The notes beneath the pieces were generated by a model, which worked only from the letters and a program-made list of their open reading frames with translations, had not been told where the DNA came from and made no database searches. 64,000 nt of DNA from Trileptium ribeirensis (lineage: Eukaryota > Nematoda > Enoplea > Enoplida > Thoracostomopsidae). The stretch is taken from contig JASANE010007433.1 of assembly GCA_030248225.1 (NCBI GenBank), positions 1 through 64,000 on the forward strand. The letters run 5' to 3'. The translations under genes were made by a program, and so were the position numbers. Of this stretch, positions 56,501-64,000 are shown piece after piece; position 1 is the stretch's first letter; each line of letters opens with the position of its first letter.

Positions 56501-56640
56501 TGTGAGTTGGTTTGATACGGAGGACTATGGGAGGTCTTGATGATTGATTCGAGCCGGAGTTTTGATTCGGAACATTCGGTGCTGCAACATTTAGAGGAGG
56601 CGTTTCTGGGTCAATAGCTGCAGGTCGTGAGGCGAGTTGG
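53578..56640 (-). mobile_element. L2/CR1-like LINE, 5'-truncated copy
   Basis: The element runs from about 56640, where it abuts an older LINE, to a (TTG)n tail at 53581-53600. Between the ORF stop and the tail is a GC-rich inverted segment (CGCTTCTGCAACGC...TGCGAAAAAAGCGCG) followed by TTATAAAT, the kind of 3' stem and microsatellite end used by L2-type reverse transcriptases. The same 3' end occurs at 26866-26935 (+) and 47905-47990 (-), showing a family within this window. The upstream boundary is approximate. Confidence 0.85.
53685..56414 (-). CDS. LINE ORF2: AP endonuclease and reverse transcriptase (L2/CR1 type)
   Basis: A 909-codon open frame of a non-LTR retrotransposon. The N-terminus (LNVRSLANK) is the usual beginning of the apurinic-type endonuclease, followed by TETW (29-32), GDFN (140-143) and the closing SDH (198-200). 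The reverse transcriptase shows FRPVSNIS (482), SLDMSAAFD (551), GVPQGSVIGP (609) and the catalytic YADD (642-645). The C-terminal region ends in FKSKLKTHLF, typical of L2/CR1 elements. The protein nicks target DNA and copies the element RNA in place. The listed start is only where the open frame begins: the same frame continues upstream through one TGA at 56466-56468 into a further ~80 codons, so the copy carries at least one nonsense codon. No ORF1 is present. Together with the intact 3' hairpin this looks like a fairly recent, 5'-truncated insertion. Confidence 0.93.
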   Translation of the reverse strand: MLNVRSLANKSAAICNAINSNNLHVLALTETWMRQNCSVALHECTPTHFSNIGKPRQTGRGGGIAIIYRSSLQYQDRRDFSELQYTTFEFMCGALKFDRRQMTLLVIYRPPQTSLSIFYAEFTDILSNISTDPTDLLIMGDFNIPLITDIFIDIMKSFGLIQYVNGPTHDQGNILDLVMSLENSNLVSHINIKDCAISDHMLIITKINCHINTNRGIKTIKYRNWATIDNDAFESAISQIQLPQNGSLDDRTSYFYDSITNIVNTQLPLQSRVVQDRPDSPWYDSECRHEKVKLRRLERLWRQSRCHLAKLNYDNQKKLYRNLCQHKLNYYWKSKINQVNNNKKWTVINAMFHRKRQTGISPDRADNFATFFSKKIADICSQFPPSQPFHPSGDIQVSPLQLTPTTEESIVNLIKTSNSKCCALDVLPPVICKKFATVLARPITALINESIRTGTVSIQEKSAIVHPRIKRSNADPKDMSNFRPVSNISYLAKLMERVVMDQLNIHINNFNHLSKYQSAYRKGHSTETALLKICSDIRAGFARKQITILMSLDMSAAFDMIDHNSLLERLQDINLSSPSLAWFKSYLSNRQQRVQIGTTMSDNTPLLSGVPQGSVIGPVLFNIYMAPVLELIDAAGFDVHCYADDIQVYKTFFPKDSDQVISEVQRLFGSLNNWFYNNKLKLNNSKTGIIYFTRQQYTDQSITVGKEILIPSETIKVLGVTLDKKLSFQKHIAELAGVCTWQLKEINRIRNRLDVDTSHSISRAFVMSRIDYCNALYCGLPSASLLPLRRLLHSAARIVSMARRQDHITPVLRNLHWLPLDRRIQYKILLLVYNALSVNSPTYIADMLTNSTGSRLANERVLRIDMTRNGSFQFLGPSERNKLPATLRNRDLEITQFKSKLKTHLFPMT

Positions 56641-57434
56641 TTTGCGGCGTAATTTTCAAAGTCGTTTATCAAGTAGTTTCTTGAAATTATCTGGCCTAGA
56701 CGCATTAATTCATGGTTGATTCATTACCATAACTGGTAGTTGGTTCCATGCCTTTACAATTGGAGCAGTCCGAAAATGACCCATAGTTTTGTGTTGTGGT
56801 TTCTTAATTTTAAGATAATGAACTCTTGTGAAAGTTACACTAGGCAGTTCAAACAGGTCATTATATCCAAACAGAAAAATTTCTAACTGACTTGAAAACA
56901 ACTACTAAATTTAAGCTACCTTGAAAACAACTACTAAAACTTTAAGCTGAGCTACTTACTTAAGTCTGTCTAAATACGAATGGGAACGGCAGGCGTCTTC
57001 GAAAATTCTCGTTAACATTTTCAAGCTTATCGATATTTCCTACTGCACATGGCGACCATACAAGTGATGCGTATTCCAGCACTGGGACTACATAAGACAT
57101 AAAAGCAGTCAAATGAACGTTATAATTAAAGTTTAGAAAACAGCTAAATAGCATGTTAATAATACCATAGGCCTTCCGACATATAACGGTGCTTTGAATG
57201 TCTGGATTGAGCAGATTAAACGCTGAGACTCCTACGTCTTTGAGATAACTGTTTACAGTTAGTCTGGGATTTACTATTTGATATTCTAACTGGATTTTTA
57301 GATCCTATATTGAGTACTGTACATTTGGCATATGATAGGCTAAGTTGCCATTCGTTGGCCCATGAATAAACATAACTAATTGTTCGCCTAAGTTTATCTA
57401 GCCTAGTGTAGCTTAACTCCAACTGAGGGGGCAT
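56640..57434 (-). mobile_element. Degenerate LINE, reverse transcriptase C-terminal part
   Basis: Translated in shifting frames, this stretch gives YVYSWANEWQLSLSYAKC, LKDVGVSAFNL, YVVPVLEYASLVWSPC and KAWNQLPV, the ordered hallmarks of the region after the YxDD box in jockey/CR1-like LINEs. Several frameshifts and stops interrupt it, so it is not functional. It lies directly upstream of the better preserved LINE at 53578-56640, in the same orientation, but belongs to a different lineage. Only the 3' part is present. Confidence 0.8.
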
Positions 57435-57500
57435 ATGGTGTAGTGGTAGGCCGCTAGTCTTTCAAAACACAGGCCGGATTGTAGTGCCGGCAGGTTCAAC
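57428..57500 (+). repeat. tRNA-like sequence (SINE head or tRNA relic)
   Basis: GGCATATGGTGTAGTGGTAG resembles a tRNA 5' half with an A box. GCTAGTCTTTCAAA fits an anticodon arm, and CAGGTTCAACGG is a decayed B box. The acceptor stem does not close, so it is not a working tRNA gene. Its sequence is distinct from the 10924/39878/44695 family. Confidence 0.4.
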
Positions 57501-57855
57501 GGATGATCTTTCGTGGATCGCTTCAACAATAAATAGTTCAAACGCGTACACAGCATAATAAATTGTTTAGTCGAAAGAATGCATATATAGCTTTACACCG
57601 GGATTTTCTATAGGTAAACAAGAGGAAATATTTTGGCATTCTAACGAGTGTAGTTTTATTCAATTGAAAGTACGGAGAGATATTTCACATTGAAGAAGAA
57701 TTCCGAACGAAGCAACGTGTGTTACCTAAATTAGTGTCTATAGATTTTGCAGATAAATTATTAGATGTGTGGCAAGCACATAAATGCCGATATTGGTGGT
57801 AGAAGGGGTTACACCTTCCTAAGGGTCTTACCGCCAAGCCATATTTACCTACACC

Positions 57856-58414
57856 CAGGCCCGTAATCAGCGGGGGGGCCGGGCCCCCCCTCGCGCGGTT
57901 GCTGGCCCCCCTGAACACAGTGTAGTTAAAGATATTTTTCATTTATAATAGAATATTATATATATACTGACTCCAGCAGTAATAGTGCAACACAACTGTC
58001 GTTTTTTACCCATTTTTGTATATATAATGACGATTGAGAGTATGTAGTCGTATTACTCGTTTGCTCACCCCGTACCGGCGATTGATGGGTCAGGATCGAC
58101 TTAGTGGACTAGTGTTATTAGCTTTCGAAAAAGAAGCTTTGCGGAACATTACTGCAGATGATTTTTTTAAAAAGATCAAACAATCCAGTCGGAAAATGTT
58201 GATTATTTAGAATGTGGAGAACGTTATTCTTGCTTTCAAATGACGAAATACCGACATTGTCATAATGTAACACATATATACATGTAAGAAAATTAAATAT
58301 GTAAATTAAACACCATATTTCTTAGCCTATTTTGAATCATTATGCGCAAATACTATTGGCCCCCCCTGGATTTTGAGTGGCCCCCTCTCGACTGGAAGGC
58401 TGGGTACGGGCCCG
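57856..58414. mobile_element. hAT-type nonautonomous element with 8-bp duplication
   Basis: CCTACACC flanks both sides (57848-57855, 58415-58422), the 8-bp duplication typical of hAT transposons. The ends CAGGCCCGTAATCAGC and CTGGGTACGGGCCCG are imperfect inverted repeats of the CAGGGGCGTA type, with G/C-run sub-ends. The 559-bp interior is AT-rich with no transposase frame. Confidence 0.75.
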
Positions 58415-58422
58415 CCTACACC

Positions 58423-60845
58423 CGTAAGGTTCAGCACCACCCCACCTCGCAGCAGCGCGCGAACTTGTTGCAAAATTTGGGGGTAAAGCCGTCATAATCG
58501 TCAAAACTTGGGGTAAAAGTGCAACAATTGGGCAAACTGACAAAAATATAGGCTGAGACGGTTTCATCGAGGTCTTCCCCCAAAACCTCCACCCCAACCC
58601 TTAATCCGACTAAAATCCGGCAACTATGTGTAGCATATTTATAATATGAAACACTTAAAGCGAAACAATTATGAATCGAAAATTACTCAAATAAACGTGC
58701 ATCTTCAACAAACTGCCATTGTGTAAAACCGTATATTTGCTAACCAATTAGCAACTTCTGAGTGACGAAAACAAAAGAATCCTACATATTTCTGTACAAT
58801 AGATAAGTAAAATAGCAACAACGAAATAAATGTATTTCAAAATTCTCAAATACATTGGATGATATGGAATAGATAGATTTCGAGCCACATTATTATTACA
58901 GGTTGAATAACACAAGTAACAACAATAAATGATCTTTAAGGTGTGTGAGTACAACAAATAAATAAATAATTATTAACAAGTTTTGTTGAATTTTCACAGC
59001 TACAAAAGACGTTAGGCATTTCTTCAAGTACCACCGAGTCCAGATAGTATATTCAAAGCAATGAGTAGTAATTGTTGCATGAAAATATTTTGTGCCTTTG
59101 GATTGAAACCAAATATATATAGGTGACGACACCTTGGACGATTGAAGGTTTTAAACAGTGATATTTCGGCCACCAACGATGCTACTACTAAAAGGGGATT
59201 GTAAATCATATCCTAATGTCGGTACGCAATTATTTTGCCAAATCATAACTAAACAAGGCGGAAATATGTATGTACCATACGTTTGTACAGAAATATATAC
59301 ACCAGGTATATTAAGCGAAAGTAAAGTTAACCTCCACCTAATGACCATTCTTTCTTATTAGTAATTTTGTAAATCTTCGGGTTACTCAACTATATTTAGT
59401 GAGTCAAACAATAGGCTACTGTCTGTAGTCGCGCAAACATCAGGTTTATTTTTTTTCTCAATTATATAGTTTTTTATTTAAAAAGCGTTAAATTTATCAA
59501 CAATAACTGGTAAGCAATATTGAAGTTCGTTTGTGACACAGTTTTATATTAGATTTTTTCGTGAACAAAGACGAACCCTGATTCAAAGCCAATAAACGCT
59601 ATAATTGAACTGGCGCTGCCTGGTTGGAAATTAGTAATTCTCGGTAACAATCAACACAATTTCCTAATCGTTCCATCGCAAACGATATCGATTCGACGTC
59701 GAGAATAACATCATAATATATAATTACTGGGTTCAAGTTAAGATTTAGGGCGCATCATAGCAACAGCAATAACTTTATTAAGAAACCCTGTCAGCAGAGA
59801 TCAACGTAACAGGAATTGCTGTCGCGTGAAAACCGTCATGGCAAATCTGATATTTATGTAACGGGTTCACTGGTGTAGCTTAAACTTTTGCACAAAAAGC
59901 GCCCTGGGTATGCTAGAGGGGTTTGCACAACCAAAGTATGCCTTTCACACGAAACGTGGTATCGACTTCACTGTTGCGTTTCAGGCGACACCCTGCGCTG
60001 CCTCCCTTGGCTGCGCCCCTGAGTGGCTTACCAATCTTCCGTTACTAAAGACAGAAAACAAAATGTTATCGAACCAAATTTCAAGCGTTGGCAAGATCTG
60101 TACGGTGATTTTGTTCCAGATAAGTATAAAGCTGGAAAAATCATTTCTGTTTGCATAAAAGCAGTTAATCAGCAAACTTTATTGATTTATTGACTAACAG
60201 ATTGATTGATTGATTGATTGACGGACTGATTATATGAAATGTAATCTTATCTAACACTGAAACGGGAATTGGCAGGTAGAGCTCTGCAAGTCATAACAAT
60301 ACAATCGCAACTTATAACGAATATAAGTGTTCTGTTTCCCATTCTGTTGTTGTCTATATAATTATTAGTTTGGTAGGAAATGTACTTATGCCTTGAATAT
60401 ATGTGTTCATAATCGTCTTATAAAATTGTTTTGCTAGTAAATTGATTGTATTTCATATGTTGTAACCTAATGTACCACTGTTTGAATCACACCAAATGGG
60501 GCAAACATATTGTACCTCGCTGCTTTAGGCTACTGACGCGAGAAAATATCAGTGCTAACATTATGCGGTAAAGTCACGTTTGGCATCAAGCAATGTACTT
60601 AATAATAGAACTAAGAAAGTATTACACATTAACGCGCAACGCTAAATGTTCTACATTAAAAAGATTAAGTCAAATCAAATTGTTTATTACAAAATCAAAG
60701 TATAGTATTTATATGAATATGTTGAAATATGATACAACACACAGTAAAATACATATCAAATTGTTAACTAATATATTTCATTTAAACAAAACAAAGAGAT
60801 CATAATAGGGGAAAAACTACTCTTACATCTGATTAAATGTTCCTC
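58423..60845. other. No gene recognised; possible hAT-like scraps
   Basis: 58430-58620 is C/G-rich and resembles decayed element ends. 59870-60025 has CACTGGTGTAGCTT and GGCTGCGCCCCTG at its edges, like a small hAT derivative, but with no convincing duplication. Otherwise AT-rich. Confidence 0.35.
60201..60223. repeat. (GATT)n microsatellite
   Basis: A short run of about five GATT units. Confidence 0.8.
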
Positions 60846-60849
60846 GAGC

Positions 60850-61230
60850 GATCGAGACAATCGTCAGAATTAATCTTATCTTGAAGTTTCATAAAATCTT
60901 TAGAAATGGATGTGGTGAACAGTGAAACATTAACTACGGTTACCTATAGCCAATTCCATATGTTAAGTGCTCTTGTGACAAAGCTATACTTTCGTATAAT
61001 TGCTGTATTGCTGTATAACTGCTTTCGTATAATACAAGTTTGCTGAGCTTTATCATGTGACCACTTGTATTAACATTGTGCGATAATTCGCATGTACAGC
61101 TACATGCGTGTGCCTCGGAAATTAGGCATTTATAAATCGTAACAGAATTAGCCTTTAGTCGACGAAAGTCTAATGGTCTAGTTTGGTAGGTGTGAAGTGT
61201 TTCCGGATACTGAAGCGGTCTAATCCACAT
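60850..61230 (-). mobile_element. LINE relic, post-catalytic reverse transcriptase
   Basis: The frame from 61230 reads IRPLQYPETLHTYQT, PLDFRRLKANSVTIYKCL and VNTSGHMIKLSK, matching (L)xxLxYxxRLxxLxLPxLxxRRLRxDxIxxYKIL and NTRGHxxKLxK of jockey/CR1-like elements. After a frameshift it continues TRALNIWNWL and DFMKLQDKI. Not functional. Confidence 0.65.
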
Positions 61231-61234
61231 CGTA

Positions 61235-63055
61235 CGAATTATCCGCGCGTGAAATAACGCAGCACGCGTTACAGTTTAGCAATGTCAGAGATATTAGAAT
61301 GTGCCCAAATTTCTGGCATTCGCCAAATATAACATCTATAAGGCGTCAACAAATAGTACGTATTACATGTACGAGAACATCGAAAAAGTATGTGCAATAA
61401 CGCACTACACAGCACATTTTAGCTATGTCAGAGTTATTTAGGACTTGACCAAATTTAACACCCGTAGTCTAGGATTGGCCGCACATAACATTTATAAGGC
61501 ATCAAGATGCAGTCCGCATCTCATGTACAAAAACATCCAAAAAGCATGTTAATAACGCGATAGGCTTTGGTTGTAACGAAATTAACTTGGTTTGTGCATT
61601 TTTAATTATAGCACATCTCTACACTGAGATCCTAATTCCTTTCGATTTACGCTAGGAAATTAAGTCCATCTTTGGTTATGTTTCTAAGATGTGTAACACT
61701 ACACTTGTTTTAGAAATATACAACTGTAACGCGTTTGCTCATCAAGGTTACTAAGTGTTCACTACGAAATATCGTAAAATCAAATGACCTCTTAATAGTG
61801 TATAATAGCAAACGGGCAGTTTCCGGCCAGGGTTATGAAATCAGGTGACATTTCTCATTTTGGTTCAGCATATTTTTGTCAAAAAATTATATACATCGAT
61901 GCGAACAATCTTATGTAATCGGATTGAAAGATACAATTGATAAAATTATACTACCATGAGCAACATTTCAGACGCTGAAATGAACGCGCAGCAAACAGAA
62001 TCAGTATCTCAGAATATGCGAAATTACAATTCTCTGCCTAGCATTTATCATTGTATAAAATACTCTCATCAAACTGAATCTTCGGTATAGCATAGAAATT
62101 AACGTCCATTTGTTTCGACGGCTTCTGACATTCGCTGAGCTGTTTCGAATCTGGACGAACTGCAACTTTGATATCGTAGAGAAATGAGCGTTTATCAGTT
62201 TATAGCATGTCTCGGGTTAAGCTTTTTTCAATCTTGCCAAACTGTAAGTGTGGTATAGTGCAGAAATCAACATCTATTCGATACTAATGTTTCTAACATA
62301 GGATTGACTCTTCCGAATCAGGCCAAACTGACATTCATCTGGACAAAAATGGGCGTTTATCGGTCTCTAGATTCGTAAATATACAAATTGGGACAAATAA
62401 AAGTTTTAGGAGTAAAATAAAGTCATAGGATTTTATTAAAGGCTAGCCAACATCGTAACATAGGGCAATGCCATTGGGAATTGTGGAGCCCTTGCGTCTG
62501 TCCAGGCTTCGGTTTAATTCTGTTCCGGTTTACAGTTGCGAAAAGAAGCAGAAAATATTTATTAACTAAAATTTTTAATTTTTTATACATTTTTATTAAA
62601 AGCTTTTTCATTTACAACAGTAAGATCGATTTAGTCAACTCCACAATTTATAAATGCACCTCTAGCTAAAATATTCTGGCGACGCCTTTGGATGAGGCTC
62701 GAAAGCATATGGAATATGTTTAAGACAAACTGATGTTTCACAGCCTTGGTGGAGTCTCGGAAAACGTCAAATTTTCGCTACTATGCGCTAGCGTTGGTTG
62801 GTTGTGCTTGGACCCCCAAAATATTTCAGGATTAGGGGCGCGACATTCTTTGGGCTCCCCACAATTTTAGAATTGGCGCCCCCACAGTTAATATTTCAAC
62901 GGCAGATGTAAATGGTGGTATTCACGATTTTTCTGTTATATTCATTAGTTTGCAGCATCAATTCTGTGTACAGTGCTTAACACTGTATATTTTTGATCAA
63001 CTGTGTTTTTATTTTTGCCAGAGCATTGCACCGGTTCGATTGACTAGATTTACAT
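61235..63055. other. No gene recognised
   Basis: AT-rich, with a C/G-run patch at 62810-62890 that looks like another decayed hAT-type end. No coding signs. Confidence 0.45.
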
Positions 63056-63059
63056 AATA

Positions 63060-63900
63060 CTTGAACTAGTTTTGGGAAACGGCCGTGAAAGCCATCAACC
63101 GCTCTTTCGAAAATCATCTCAACTGGCAATCAACGGCCTGTCTTCAATAATTTTCCGGTTCTGGCGGCCGATAAAACGTAGGCCCGCCGTTAACAATTTT
63201 CTGCCTTTAAGCGTCGTTTCTCAGTAGTTGATCGAGCGCCCGTGGTCTGTACGTGTACTGCTATATAGCATATATCGACTACCGAAACTTTTGATATAGT
63301 CGTTAAAAACCGACATGCACGGATTTTGACAGTTTAATACCATCTAGTCATATTTAAGTACAAAATTTCTGTATTGTTAATCTAATATGTGTCAATATTA
63401 AATGACAGTCTTCAAAGTCGTCGGTCAGCCAACGCTAAATATGTCCAGGCCTATCAATAGCCTACTTAGTTGTAGCATTCGTTACTTCATTCGCTGAGCG
63501 ACCCTTACATGGAAAGCAAATGACTTTTAGAACACGTTCTGACATGTGAGTGCAAAGAGGGGAGCAGCAGCCCTGATTTTTTGACGAAAGTTAAAAATCT
63601 ACTGATGGGTATAGAATTACATGAATTTCAATAATCTGCCCATGCACTTTTAACCCTTTATAATAGCAGTGACTTTATAATAGCGTACGTTGCAACGAGA
63701 TGCATTAATCGAGTTTGTCGTTCGTGCAACGCCCTTTTATGTTGACGTAACATTTATGATTATATGAATTCGTATCATAATATGAGAAGCTTCTTGGCAG
63801 TCGGCTGTTCAAGGGATGCCCGCCAGCCATTGAGCTGCATGTCGGGCGCTCGGCCTTCTGTCGGTAAACAATTACCGACGCTCGTATCCTAGAACTAACA
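63060..63900. repeat. Dispersed GC-rich-ended repeat R2, copy 2
   Basis: GGCGGCCGATAAAACGTAGG, CGTGGTCTGTACGTGTACTG, AATACCATCTAGTCATATTT, CTAATATGTGTCAATATTAA, GCTAAATATGTCCAGG and GAAGCTTCTTGGCAGTCGG parallel copy 1. This copy has about 130 bp of extra sequence in its second half. Confidence 0.6.
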
Positions 63901-64000
63901 CGAAAGCTTTCATTTGGAAGAATCGTTATGTCGTGAATTGCCTGTACGTCTTATGTAAACTACACTAGATCCGTCTTTAACAGATAGATTCAATTCTTCA

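Noticed and set aside
59870..60025. Small hAT-derived element
   Set aside because: End-like motifs exist, but the flanking 8-mers agree at only about five of eight positions.

Overview
This window is AT-rich eukaryotic DNA from an animal. It holds split genes with good GT-AG introns, many non-LTR and Ty3/gypsy retroelement relics, several families of miniature inverted-repeat elements, and numerous short tandem arrays. No bacterial operon, rRNA gene, functional tRNA gene or CRISPR array is visible. The repeat content and the ephrin gene fit an invertebrate; a tunicate or another non-vertebrate is possible, but the sequence alone does not settle this.

Minus strand, 22.9 to about 9 kb: the one host gene I can reconstruct is an ephrin, a ligand of Eph receptor tyrosine kinases. 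It is spread over at least five short exons: 22769-22875, 16989-17112, 14259-14427, 11946-12059 and 10432-10878. Splice phases agree at every junction, and the four ephrin cysteines, the WNSSN start and the receptor-binding loop are all present. One intron uses a GC donor. The membrane-anchoring last exon was not securely found. The introns carry two Harbinger-type miniature elements, LINE debris, a seven-copy 159-bp array, a three-copy 152-bp array and a tRNA-like element with inverted ends.

Minus strand, 49.4 to 53.3 kb: a decayed Ty3/gypsy pol region (reverse transcriptase, RNase H, integrase) runs into a PWWP-like domain, then a NADAR (YbiA-like) domain, then an SGNH/GDSL-type hydrolase domain. 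This is the most unusual arrangement in the window. Its 5' side abuts a LINE scrap, and no LTRs were recognised.

Minus strand, 53.6 to 57.4 kb: a nearly intact L2/CR1-type LINE (endonuclease plus reverse transcriptase, 909 codons open) lies beside a second, older LINE. Further LINE relics are at 19.6, 24.3, 24.7, 25.9, 26.5, 33.4, 33.9, 47.9 and 60.9 kb.

Elsewhere: tandem arrays occur at 0.7, 3.6, 5.4, 8.4, 9.9, 12.8, 15.1, 28.2, 38.0, 46.0 and 48.2 kb. Inverted-repeat elements with TTA/TAA duplications lie at 1.2, 19.1, 21.5 and 41.2 kb, and a hAT-type element with an 8-bp duplication lies at 57.9 kb. A tRNA-like family has five full-length copies plus one partial copy. Several short candidate exons with good splice sites (2.5, 7.9, 28.7, 30.9, 36.9, 42.9, 45.0 and 46.9 kb) suggest other host genes cross the window, but they cannot be named.
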